The notes below the pieces were generated by a model. The model was not told the DNA's origin, did not search any database, and worked only from the letters and a program-made list of their open reading frames with translations. Of a stretch of 64,000 bases of DNA, positions 17,308-25,913 are shown in pieces. A program made the position numbers and the translations under genes. Source of the stretch: Devosia rhodophyticola (lineage in GTDB: Bacteria; Pseudomonadota; Alphaproteobacteria; Rhizobiales; Devosiaceae); NCBI RefSeq assembly GCF_028816475.1, contig NZ_CP118247.1:2968001-3032000 (forward strand), written 5' to 3'. The stretch's first letter is position 1. Every line of letters begins with the position of its first letter.

Positions 17308-18318
17308 CTAATAGACGGTGGTCAAAACCTCGATTTCCTTGGCTGGGCCAGGCATGACCTCGAAGGCACGATTAAAGACCTTGTCGCCTTGCTTGGCCAA
17401 AACGAGATAATCGCCTTGCCCCAGAACGGTTGACGGAAAAGCGCCAAGGTCGGTGAACACCGTGTCGCCGTCCGCAGTCTTGACCGTCCATTCGACATCG
17501 GCAATGGCCTCGCCGCCGGGTTCGGAAACCAGCTTGAAAGAAATCTGGCTTGCATGATGGTAAAGCGTGGCATCGGTTAACTGGCCGGGCTCGACGCGCA
17601 GGTCAGCGCGCACGACCGCATTGACGTTACCGAAATAGGAAACGACGTGATAGGTGCCGGCATTGAGGGTGACGATGTCGTTGGCGGAAAGATTTTGGGC
17701 GACCATGGTCCGATCAGCTTCGGAACCCGTGGTAAACAGGTCGAAATGCAGCAAATCCAATGGGATGGGCACGTCGCCATCCACCGCTGCATTGAGGCGC
17801 AAGGCGCCTGCACCGAGGACAAGCGATTTGGTGTTCTCGCCTTCTTCAACAGTCAGCGTGTCGCTGGTTTGGGCGCGACCATAAGCGACATGAACGACAT
17901 ATTTGCCGGGTGGTAGTTCAATTTTTGCCGTGGCTGCATCTGATTTTGCAGCCAGCGCCAGTTCGCCTGTGGCATCGGTTTTGGTGTCAAAAACGCGCCA
18001 GACCAATCCGTCTGGGATTGGGGCGCCGTCGGGCGTTATGGACGCCGTCAGGGTCACCGGTTGCGGCACTGACGTCAACGCTTCAATAGCGGTCGTTGCG
18101 GCGGTGTTTGGTGGAGGCGCTGGAACGGGGGCGATCTGTTGGGACTGTTCCGCCGGTGGTGCGCTGGTGTCGCCGGGTTGGTGTTGTGGCCTCGGCCGGG
18201 GCATCGGTGGCATTTCGCTTGTGCTTTCCTGTGCCATGACCGTGGGCACGGATAAACCCGCGGCAGCAAGCGGGGCAAGGGCGAGCAACAGTATCGCCAA
18301 ACATTGTTTAAGCTTCAT
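17308..18318 (-). CDS. Exported proline-rich protein with three repeated beta-sandwich segments
   Basis: About 336 residues: signal peptide (AILLLALAPLAAAGLSVPTVMA), a proline/glutamine-rich linker of ~60 residues, then three similar segments each ending in a G-x-Y-x-V turn: LPPGKYVVHVAYG, LNAGTYHVVSYFG and LGQGDYLVLAKQG. This is the pattern of carboxypeptidase-regulatory-like or Ig-like domains. The function is unknown. It is upstream of the large exported protein on the same strand. Confidence 0.7.
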   Translation of the reverse strand: MKLKQCLAILLLALAPLAAAGLSVPTVMAQESTSEMPPMPRPRPQHQPGDTSAPPAEQSQQIAPVPAPPPNTAATTAIEALTSVPQPVTLTASITPDGAPIPDGLVWRVFDTKTDATGELALAAKSDAATAKIELPPGKYVVHVAYGRAQTSDTLTVEEGENTKSLVLGAGALRLNAAVDGDVPIPLDLLHFDLFTTGSEADRTMVAQNLSANDIVTLNAGTYHVVSYFGNVNAVVRADLRVEPGQLTDATLYHHASQISFKLVSEPGGEAIADVEWTVKTADGDTVFTDLGAFPSTVLGQGDYLVLAKQGDKVFNRAFEVMPGPAKEIEVLTTVY

Positions 18319-18542
18319 CGAGCTCCCCTATGCAAGCCAGTCAATTCCGAACGTTTGCCGCAACGCAGACTCAAAGCTCCGATTGCCAGGGACGGAATAG
18401 GGAAAAGCTGTGTCATAGACCCGGCTTAAATGGAACCGTTGATACGAAATTGATGACAATTTTGCGCGAATGGCAAATCCTGACTGGTGACCTCGACCGC
18501 CAGATGTGAAATGACACGCGCGATATTAGACAAGGATTGAAT

Positions 18543-19121
18543 ATGCCTGCAAATGCTGCATTGCGAGATTATCTTTTAACCCGCCGCTCCGTTGGTTTGG
18601 CGTTTTTACAGGAACCCGGACCCAATCCCGAGCAACTTGAACAATTGCTGACCATTGCAACACGCGTGCCCGACCACGGCAAATTGACGCCTTGGCGGCT
18701 CGTCTTGATTGAGGGAGATGCGCGTGCAGCGGCTGGTGAACGGTTGGCCCAAATTGCCAAGGCAAAAAATCCGGCGATTGAAGAAGCGCAGATGGATCTG
18801 GAGCGCCGTCAATTTCTGCCCGCTCCCTTAACGGTCGGCGTTCTATCAAGCCCGCAGGATCACATCAAGATACCGCAGTTTGAGCAATTGCTGTCGGCCA
18901 GTAATGTGGCGTTCAATCTGGTGCATGGTGCCTATGCGCTGGGGTTTGCCGCGCAATGGGTGACCCGCTGGTACACCTATGATGACACCGCCGCCGCAAT
19001 GTTGGGGGCGAAGCCGGGTGAGAAATTTGTGGGGTTTGTGCACATCGGCACACCCACAGTGGTGATTGAGGATCGCCCGCGTCCAGCGCTCGAAGGTGTC
19101 GTTAGCAACTGGCGGGGTTAA
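18543..19121 (+). CDS. Nitroreductase family protein (YdjA-like)
   Basis: A 192-residue FMN-dependent nitroreductase-fold protein: LLTRRSVGLAFLQEPGP (FMN phosphate contacts, RRS motif), TRVPDHGKLTPWRLVLIEGD, HGAYALGFAAQWVTRW and FVGFVHIGTP. This size and pattern fit YdjA, a small reductase whose natural substrate is not established. The ATG at 18543 is preceded by AAGGA. It is divergent from the proline-rich exported protein. Confidence 0.88.
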   Translation: MPANAALRDYLLTRRSVGLAFLQEPGPNPEQLEQLLTIATRVPDHGKLTPWRLVLIEGDARAAAGERLAQIAKAKNPAIEEAQMDLERRQFLPAPLTVGVLSSPQDHIKIPQFEQLLSASNVAFNLVHGAYALGFAAQWVTRWYTYDDTAAAMLGAKPGEKFVGFVHIGTPTVVIEDRPRPALEGVVSNWRG

Positions 19122-19185
19122 CGCGAAATTAACCGGACTTAGGGTTTTGTTAACCAACCTTTGAGTCTGGAAAGTTTCGTTACTG

Positions 19186-20008
19186 ATGGCCGTCCAACCG
19201 ATAGCGGTGCCACAAAGTCTAGCCTATGTCCTGAACGCTGCTGGCGACAGGAATGGGGTGGATTTTGACTATCTGCTGCAAACGGCCATGCGCGAGAGCA
19301 GTCTTGACCCAACGGCCAGGGCACAAAGTTCGAGTGCGGTGGGGCTATTTCAGTTTTTGGCCGGCACATGGTTGCAGGTGATGAAACAGGAAGGCCCGCG
19401 TCTTGGCTATGGCCAATATGCCGATCAAATAAACTCAAACGGGCGGGGCGGTTATACTGTTTCTGATCCGCAGATGCGGGCTAGAGATCCTCAAGCTGCG
19501 TGAGGATCCGCAAATTGCGTCTGATCTGGCGGCGGCTTTTACCAAAACCAACGGGGATTATCTGGCGCAAAAATTTGGTCGGATGCCGAGTGCTGGTGAA
19601 CTTTACATTGCCCATTTTCTGGGCGCGCAAGGCGCGGAGCGAATGTTCAAGGCTGGTCTTGCTGACCCTGATCAGATCGCGGCAAAGTTGTTTCCACAAC
19701 AAGCAGCGGCGAACGAGAACATTTTTTATGCTGGGGGGACGCCACGGACGATACGCGAGGTTTATCGTGCGCTGGTTGCCAAGCATGACAATGACGGTGG
19801 CGCCTCTACCAATTTTTCGGCCCAGCAAATTGCACAACAACCATCCGGTCGGCCAGTGGAAGAAGTTGTGCCATCCCGATTTTCGCCGGAGAACATGTCG
19901 TTTACCGGCTTGTTCCGCACCGAACCGGAAACGGGACAGACTTCGCCAATTGAGCCATTGCCAGAACTTCCTGCAAGTGCGTTTTTTACCCAACTTTACG
20001 CCAAATAG
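19186..20008 (+). CDS. Lytic transglycosylase SLT-domain protein (frameshifted)
   Basis: The frame starting at 19186 reads DFDYLLQTAMRESSLDPTARAQSSSAVGLFQFLAGTWL, the SLT fold with the catalytic Glu in RESSLDP. After SDPQMRA it is interrupted by a stop at 19501, whereas the next frame continues EILKLREDPQIASDLAAAF, PSAGELYIAHFLGAQGAERMF and runs to 20008. The join is at about 19480-19486 and needs one base removed (or two added). The repaired protein is ~273 residues. No signal peptide is visible, so it may be flagellar or otherwise cargo-like; substrate is peptidoglycan. Confidence 0.82.
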
Positions 20009-20114
20009 TCTTGCTCCTAGCCACGGCTAGCTCCACCACTTGTGCGTGATTTTATAGTGAACAGTTCCTTAAACCTTGTTCGGTAGCATCAGGCCAAGTT
20101 GTGCGGAGAGCAGC

Positions 20115-21316
20115 ATGGTCGCCTATCAAGAGTTTTTTGCCCTGTCTCAATCCAGCGATAGCGAGGAGCGAGGCGCAGCGGCCCATCTGGCAGCGCTGGC
20201 GTATCTCGGGCATAAGGGGCCTGCGGATGAGCAGGCGGGGCTCTATGCGGCGCTAATTGGCTTTCTCGATGACCCGTCTGTGAAGGTTCGTGCCGCTCTG
20301 GCATATGGCCTGTTGCACTCGACTGAAGCGCCGCGCTCGATCATGTTGTCCCTGTTGCACGATAGCTCCATCATCGCTCGGGCTGTTCTGCAATATTCTC
20401 CGGTTCTGGTCGATGCTGACATCATCGGAATGGTCCCCAATTTTGAATTGCCCATGTTACTGGCGCTTTCACAGCGAACTAAACTGAGTGCCCGATTGGC
20501 TCAGGCGATGTTGGGGCGGGATCTTCATCCAGTCACGCTACGTATTCTCCGGCGTGAGAACATTGTGCTGCCGCCCGAAACACTTTTGGAGTTGGTAGAG
20601 CGGCACGGTGGTGAGGCTGATTTGCGTGGCGCTCTATTGGCACGCAAAGACTTGCCGGCGGAGGCGCGATTAAAATTGGTGCATGCGGTGGCCAATGCGC
20701 TGGCGGCCATTCGGATCGTCAAAGGTGCGATCGCGCCTGAACGCCTTATTCGCCTGCTGCGCGATAGCAGTGACACGGCCTTGGCCGCTATTGGCGAGCG
20801 CGAGGCGGCATCGGCTAATATGAATTATGCGGCAAGTCTTGTTGCAACGGACGGGTTGACCACCCGAGTCATGCTGCATGCAGTCATTGGTGGGCATGTG
20901 CTGTTTTTTGCTGATTGTCTGGCGGAACTCGGCGAGACGCCACGCGAGAAGGTTTTAACCTGCTCGAACGCGGCAGTCGTGCAGCGCTTAATGCCTTGCT
21001 GGTCCGGTGTGGGTTAAGCGAAGGTATTCGCAATTTGCTGGTGCGGTTGGTGCTGCATGCCCGCGCTGCCGATCTTGCCGATGATATTTCGGCGCGCCAT
21101 TTTGTGGTGACGGCGCTTACTGAAGAACTGATCGTCGAGCACGACGGGGTTATCCCGCATGAGCTTGAAGAAGCTTTCTCCTATTTGAGCGAGCAGAACA
21201 TCAAACTTGCCCGGAAAGCCGCGCGAGGTGTCATGGCGGCCTTTGCGATGGAAGCCCAATCACCGATGCCGCTGCCGGCCATGGGCGAGCCTCGGCTGGC
21301 GCTACCAGCGGCCTAG
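20115..21316 (+). CDS. DUF2336 family protein (frameshifted)
   Basis: About 400 residues of alpha-helical, HEAT-like repeats: [72 protein letters not shown]2336 proteins are common in Alphaproteobacteria and have no established function. After GETPREKV the frame meets a stop at 21015, while the adjacent frame continues [21 protein letters not shown] to 21316. The junction is a run of four T (20953-20956); a fifth T restores the frame. It ends overlapping the convergent nadK by 4 bp. Confidence 0.82.
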
Positions 21317-22089
21317 TAGCGGAATTGTTCGATCAGAACACGCTCTTCAAGGCTGGTGCCGGGATCAAATAGTAAGGTCACACCGTGAGTGCGGTCCTCG
21401 TGCACTGTGACTTCGATAACATTTTGAAATTCAACATTGTCAGCCACAGCGCTTATTGGCCGTTTGTCGGCCTCGCGCGCAACGAATTTAACGCTTGCAT
21501 GATTGCCGAGAATGGCACCGCGCCAGCGACGTGGACGAAATGGGGAGATCGGCGTCATTGCCAACAATGGCGCCTCAATAGGCAGAATAGGTCCGTGGGC
21601 CGACAGGTTATAGGCGGTTGATCCAGCGGGTGTCGAAAGCAGGATGCCGTCGCAGACCAATTCATCCAGTCTCGACTCGCCATCAACAATGATTTGAATT
21701 TTGGCCGCCTGATATGTGGATCGGAACAGCGACACTTCGTTGAGGGCAAGAGCTGCGTGGGATTTGCCGGAGCAATCGACCGCCTGCATTGAAAGTGGAT
21801 AGATCTGCGTGGTCTGGGCCGCCGCGAGGCGCGACGTCAGATCGACTTGCGAGAAGGGGTTCATCATGAAGCCGACAGAGCCGAAATTCATGCCATAGAC
21901 GGGAACGTTTGAGCGCATGACACGGTGCAGGGTCTGCAGCATCAAGCCGTCGCCGCCCAAGGCCACAATGACGCTGGCATCATCAAATTCAACATCGCCA
22001 TAGATGCCGCGTAATGCGCTGGCCGCCGCATTTGCCTCCGGCGTTCCGCTGGATACAAAACTGATCTTGCCAGTAAAATCGTGTGTCAC
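21313..22089 (-). CDS. nadK: NAD kinase
   Basis: A 258-residue enzyme that phosphorylates NAD to NADP. The GGDG motif ([16 protein letters not shown]) near residue 45 is followed by [19 protein letters not shown], and [17 protein letters not shown]. The Start is a GTG at 22089 with GAGAG 5-6 nt upstream. It is the only NADP-producing kinase in the window and stands alone, convergent with the DUF2336 gene. Confidence 0.93.
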   Translation of the reverse strand: MTHDFTGKISFVSSGTPEANAAASALRGIYGDVEFDDASVIVALGGDGLMLQTLHRVMRSNVPVYGMNFGSVGFMMNPFSQVDLTSRLAAAQTTQIYPLSMQAVDCSGKSHAALALNEVSLFRSTYQAAKIQIIVDGESRLDELVCDGILLSTPAGSTAYNLSAHGPILPIEAPLLAMTPISPFRPRRWRGAILGNHASVKFVAREADKRPISAVADNVEFQNVIEVTVHEDRTHGVTLLFDPGTSLEERVLIEQFRY

Positions 22090-22244
22090 GGAACTCTCCG
22101 ACTGCTAAGCGCGGATTGACTAACATGGGGAGGAGCGTGGCGGAAGCGCTGGCCAAATTTGAATGGGGCGATCATGAGTTAGCTGAGCGGTTTAGTCTCG
22201 ACCTGAGCCGTCCAAACATTACAACAATTGCGATTGGGAGTTTC

Positions 22245-22319
22245 TGGTACGCCCTGGGGGAATCGAACCCCCCTCTGCACCGTGAGAGGGTGCCGTCCTG
22301 ACCGATAGACGAAGGGCGC
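22245..22319 (-). tRNA. tRNA-Glu (CTC)
   Basis: On the minus strand a full cloverleaf GCGCCCT...AGGGCGT with encoded ACCA. The anticodon arm GCACC-CTCTCAC-GGTGC has CTC at positions 34-36. The T arm holds GTTCGATTC. This gene and the next are 47 bp apart and probably processed from one transcript. Confidence 0.96.
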
Positions 22320-22365
22320 ATGGCCAAAATCACAGCAGTGCCGCTTATTCATCGCCTAACGGAGA

Positions 22366-22440
22366 TGGTACGCCCTAGGGGAATCGAACCCCTCTCTCCA
22401 CCGTGAAAGGGTGGCGTCCTGACCGATAGACGAAGGGCGC
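22366..22440 (-). tRNA. tRNA-Glu (TTC)
   Basis: Same body as the neighbouring tRNA-Glu, with anticodon arm CCACC-CTTTCAC-GGTGG (anticodon TTC), T arm GGTTCGATTCC and an encoded CCA. The pair of CTC and TTC isoacceptors looks like an old tandem duplication. Confidence 0.96.
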
Positions 22441-22513
22441 CTAAGCGCTGGGTTCGTATATTGGGCTTGCCCGAATTGCGCAACCCCGTTTGTCACTTGA
22501 ATGACGTGTTTTT

Positions 22514-22978
22514 TCAGCAGCCGTTGAATGTGACGGGACGACGATAGCCGCGCGGGCGGTCGCGAACGTCGATGTGAATAAAATTGCGGCCGGGATAGCA
22601 GCCAAGCCCACCCACAGAATCGGTCCGCATTGCGAAGGCAATCAGTTCCTGCTTGTTGACGCCGGGAATGCGAATGTCAGCGGCCATGCACTTGGTATGA
22701 TAGGAATTATCGACGCCGCCGGCGGCTGAGTTGTGGCTATTGTCACGGAAGCCGGAGTTCATCACGACTTTCTTGCCGAAATGCCCTTCGATATCCCAAA
22801 TTGCCAGCCGCAATTTCGGCGAGAGGCAAAGTGCGTTGACTTCCTTGCTGGCGACCACTGTGCCCCAGTCGGACTTTAAACCGCGGTAGCCGGGGCCTGA
22901 ACTGCTGGCAAACATTGCCATAGGTACGCAACCCGAAATGGTCATGGCTAAAATGGCGACGGCGGCGACGGCTTTCAT
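22514..22978 (-). CDS. DUF882 / YcbK-like M15 peptidase-fold lipoprotein
   Basis: A 154-residue protein. The N-terminus LAMTISGC is a lipobox, so the mature protein is likely anchored to a membrane. The M15-type metal site appears as YHTKCMAADIRIPG (His and Asp) and NFIHIDVRDRP (second His). Members remodel or bind peptidoglycan, often with YcbB; the substrate here is not known. Start at 22978 is chosen because it begins just before the hydrophobic segment. Confidence 0.85.
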   Translation of the reverse strand: MKAVAAVAILAMTISGCVPMAMFASSSGPGYRGLKSDWGTVVASKEVNALCLSPKLRLAIWDIEGHFGKKVVMNSGFRDNSHNSAAGGVDNSYHTKCMAADIRIPGVNKQELIAFAMRTDSVGGLGCYPGRNFIHIDVRDRPRGYRRPVTFNGC

Positions 22979-23114
22979 GGCAACTTCCAAACCCCGGTTG
23001 TTGCGCAATTGCAACGCACAATGGTGGGACGGGTGAAGTCGCTAAAATACGAGCAACTTCGCTAACCGCGCACTAAGCGACGTGGTTAGCGAAGTGTTAG
23101 TCCTGCTGGGCGGG

Positions 23115-23531
23115 TTACCAGCTGCCGGTATTGGGCATGGACAGCCATGGTTCCTGGGGTGGCAATTCGCCATCCTGAAGCAGCTCGATAGAGATGCCTT
23201 CGGGTGAGCGGACAAATGCCATGTGACCATCGCGTGGTGGGCGGTTGATGGTTACGCCCATATCGGAAAGATGCTGACAAAGGGCATATATGTCTTTGAC
23301 GCGGTATGCGAGGTGGCCAAAATTGCGACCGCCTGTATATTCTTCGGGATCCCAGTTATATGTCAGCTCAAGTTCACCACCGGAATCGCCGGGCGCTTTG
23401 AGGAAAATATTCGTGTAGCGCCCTTTTTCGCTATCGATGCGTTTGGTTTCCTCCAATCCAAGCCCTTCGCAGTAAAACTTCAAGCTTTGTTCGACATTTG
23501 CGACGCGAACCATCGTGTGCAGGTATTGCAT
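23115..23531 (-). CDS. gloA: Lactoylglutathione lyase (glyoxalase I)
   Basis: A 138-residue vicinal-oxygen-chelate enzyme: MQYLHTMVRVANVEQSLKFY at the start, then GELELTYNW, GHLAYRV and GISIELLQ. The metal ligands (His, Glu, His, Glu) fall in those strands. It isomerises the hemithioacetal of methylglyoxal and glutathione to S-lactoylglutathione. It is a single gene; no glyoxalase II is adjacent. Confidence 0.93.
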   Translation of the reverse strand: MQYLHTMVRVANVEQSLKFYCEGLGLEETKRIDSEKGRYTNIFLKAPGDSGGELELTYNWDPEEYTGGRNFGHLAYRVKDIYALCQHLSDMGVTINRPPRDGHMAFVRSPEGISIELLQDGELPPQEPWLSMPNTGSW

Positions 23532-23738
23532 TGCACGTTCCTTCAGGAAAAATTTTCAGTGGTTGTATTGGTTTAGCAAGCGATATCGAGGTGCGCAATG
23601 AGGGGGCGCTGGTTTGCTATGGACGCGTTGCAAACAAAGTGACAACATATTGTTAACTTTTGGTGCTGAATCGGCCAGAGTTTAGTGAGTTGTTATGTAC
23701 CTCGCCGGTGGTGAGGCGAGTGCGAAAAGGCTTTTGAT

Positions 23739-24362
23739 ATGGGGGCGAAGTATTCCGAGGATAGCGAAACCACGGAGCTGAGTGGGGACGCGGATCGTCA
23801 ATCGGGGGTGTCGGATGAAACCGAAACGGTACGGGACGAAAGTCTTGATGCCGTTGAAGTTGTTGGCACGATCAAGTGGTTCGATGCAGGCAAGGGCTTC
23901 GGGTTCATTGTCCCCGACAACGGGTTGGCTGACGTTTTGTTGCACGTTACCTGTTTGCGACGCGATGGCTATCAAACCGCCTACGAAGGCGCTCGAATCG
24001 TTTGTGAGGCGCTGAACCGACCCGGTGGATTGCAGGCGTTTCGAATTGTTTCCATGGATGAATCGACAGCGCGTCATCCGGCGCAAATGCCGGCACCACG
24101 CACGCATGTCACAGTGGAGCCGACATCGAGCATGGTGCGGCTTGAAGTCAAATGGTTCAACCGGATCAAAGGTTTTGGATTTTTGTCGGCCGGTGAGGGC
24201 ACGCCTGATGTGTTCGTGCACATGGAAACCCTGCGTCGGTTCGGCATTACTGAGTTGCGGCCAGGCCAATTTGTATTGGTGCGCTACGGGCAGGGGCCGA
24301 AGGGCTTGATGGTTGCGGAAATTCGTCCCGATGGCTGGGGCGAAGCGCCTTCGTCCCACTAG
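23739..24362 (+). CDS. Protein with two cold-shock domains
   Basis: A 207-residue protein with two CSD modules. The first has IKWFDAGKGFGFIVPDNG and DVLLHVTCL; the second has VKWFNRIKGFGFLSAGEGTPDVFVHMETL. These are RNP1- and RNP2-type nucleic-acid-binding motifs. Double-CSD proteins are characteristic of Alphaproteobacteria, and several act as RNA chaperones or transcription antiterminators. An acidic stretch (SEDSETTELSGDAD) precedes the first domain. The DUF192 gene starts 24 bp after its stop. Confidence 0.9.
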   Translation: MGAKYSEDSETTELSGDADRQSGVSDETETVRDESLDAVEVVGTIKWFDAGKGFGFIVPDNGLADVLLHVTCLRRDGYQTAYEGARIVCEALNRPGGLQAFRIVSMDESTARHPAQMPAPRTHVTVEPTSSMVRLEVKWFNRIKGFGFLSAGEGTPDVFVHMETLRRFGITELRPGQFVLVRYGQGPKGLMVAEIRPDGWGEAPSSH

Positions 24363-24385
24363 GGCATTTCATTAGGATCGTGGAT

Positions 24386-24886
24386 ATGGGTGTATTTGCT
24401 CGCGCTTCGGGGTCGTTGGTGGGAGCCATACGGGCTCTGGTCCTAGTCGCGACGATATTTGCTGCTTCAACCGTTGCGGGCTGTGCCAGCAGTGGTGACA
24501 ATAAATTGACACTGCACACGGCGACTGGCGAGTACGTGTTTACCGTCGAAGTAGTCGATACGCCAAAATCACGCGCCGATGGGTTGATGTTCCGTCAGGA
24601 ATTGGCGCCGGATGCCGGCATGCTTTTCGATTTCAAGGAAGAACGGCCGGTCTCTTTCTGGATGCGGAATACGTTCATTCCGCTCGACATGATCTTTGTT
24701 GATGCTCAAGGCATCGTCAAAACCATACATGTGAACGCCCGTCCCCAGGATCCGACTTCCATCCCTTCGGGCGTGCCGGTGCAGTTTGTGTTGGAAATTC
24801 CCGGTGGGCGATCAGTGGAGATTGGGCTGAAGCCTGGCGATACGATGGAACATGTTCGCGCTAGTACTGCTGCCAAAGAAAAATAG
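24386..24886 (+). CDS. DUF192 family lipoprotein
   Basis: A 166-residue protein; the signal peptide ends in the lipobox-like STVAGC, followed by the DUF192 core with FTVEVVDTPKSRADGLMFR, APDAGMLFDF and FWMRNTFIPLDMIFVD. The function of this fold is unknown; it is widespread in Alphaproteobacteria and Archaea. The ATG at 24386 has AGGA (24374-24377) 8 nt upstream; a GTG two codons earlier is possible. It is likely co-transcribed with the cold-shock gene and is convergent with the hemolysin III gene, 9 bp away. Confidence 0.85.
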   Translation: MGVFARASGSLVGAIRALVLVATIFAASTVAGCASSGDNKLTLHTATGEYVFTVEVVDTPKSRADGLMFRQELAPDAGMLFDFKEERPVSFWMRNTFIPLDMIFVDAQGIVKTIHVNARPQDPTSIPSGVPVQFVLEIPGGRSVEIGLKPGDTMEHVRASTAAKEK

Positions 24887-24895
24887 TAGCTTTTG

Positions 24896-25588
24896 TCAGG
24901 GACGGTTGAGAACCATGAAATCCAGGATTGCCAGCAAATGCAGGCTGGCGCCGATTACGACAAAGACGTGCCAAAGAGCGTTTTGAAATTTTAGTCGCTC
25001 CCATAGATGGAAGATTATGCCGAGCGAATAGACGATGCCGCCGGCCAATAGCAGCCCCATTGTTGCAGCAGGAAGCGTCGCGGATAATGACTGGAACACG
25101 AAGATGCCGCTCCAGCCGATCGCCAAATAGAGCGCGATCGCCAGCCGCCCGAACCGCTGCGGGACGAACAGCTTAAGCGCGATGCCGATCAAGGATGCAC
25201 CCCAGACGAATGTTGTCATCAGCACTCCAAGTGGCGTACCGCCGAGAACGGCTAGAAACGGGGTATATGTGCCCGCTATAAACAGAAATATGGCGGCCTG
25301 ATCGAGACGTGCCAGATGCATCTTGATAGGCGAGACCGGCCACAGATTGTAGGCCATGGAAACGCTGAGCACAGCGATCAGAGATGTCACGTAAAGAACA
25401 ACTGCTGGAAAGTCCTGTGAGCCAGCGTTTGTCAGCACGCTAGAAATAAGAAATGTGCCAACGCCAAGGGCGAGCACCAGTCCAATAATGTGGACGATGC
25501 CATCGGCGATCAGTTCCGCCGGCGTCAGCGGGCGCTGGACGCGGCTCCACCACGAGTATTGCGGATTTTTCGCTGATTTTTCAGTCAT
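24896..25588 (-). CDS. Hemolysin III / TrhA family membrane protein
   Basis: A 230-residue protein with seven membrane helices and the family metal-site motifs: ELIADGIVHIIGLVLALGVG (first His), SMAYNLWP, LDQAAIFLFIAGTYTPF and FHLWERLKFQNALWHVFVVIGASLHL (paired His). The family (PAQR fold) includes TrhA, linked to membrane energetics and lipid homeostasis. Start at 25588 gives MTEKSAKNPQYSWW; eight codons further upstream is an alternative. Confidence 0.88.
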   Translation of the reverse strand: MTEKSAKNPQYSWWSRVQRPLTPAELIADGIVHIIGLVLALGVGTFLISSVLTNAGSQDFPAVVLYVTSLIAVLSVSMAYNLWPVSPIKMHLARLDQAAIFLFIAGTYTPFLAVLGGTPLGVLMTTFVWGASLIGIALKLFVPQRFGRLAIALYLAIGWSGIFVFQSLSATLPAATMGLLLAGGIVYSLGIIFHLWERLKFQNALWHVFVVIGASLHLLAILDFMVLNRP

Positions 25589-25790
25589 TTGACGCTCCCA
25601 AACTACGGTCACAATCCTCCATGAAAATAACCAGAACCTTTCCGGCTCCAGGCTATCTGCCGACTTGGTGAAAAGAGCGATACAAATCGCCTAAACTTTT
25701 ATCTAAACGCGCAAGTTCCATCGGCGTTGCGCTTTTCCGTGCGGCGGCCGTTCACGCTCAAGTCAGACGGTGATTTTTGAGTGCTGGGAT

Positions 25791-25828
25791 GAGCCCGGCG
25801 ATGAAGAGGTCAAACCATCGCCAGGCTC
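25791..25828. terminator. Strong inverted repeat downstream of the RND pump
   Basis: GAGCCCGGCGATG ... CATCGCCAGGCTC: 13-bp arms with one mismatch and a 12-nt loop, in the 325-bp gap between the pump gene and the hemolysin III gene. There is no T tract on either side, so it may be a Rho-dependent or 3'-protecting hairpin for the efflux mRNA rather than a classical terminator. Nothing else is seen in the gap. Confidence 0.5.
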
Positions 25829-25913
25829 CAGATCCACCATCGTGACTACGAATTCGAGGGCGGTTCTGATGAAATGCTGGCGGCCTGGTTGAGCGCCAAC
25901 ATGGTTATTTGCG

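Noticed and set aside
22083..22301. Small plus-strand frame ending GESNPPLHRERVPS
   Set aside because: It reads across the antisense of a tRNA-Glu gene, a common annotation artefact.
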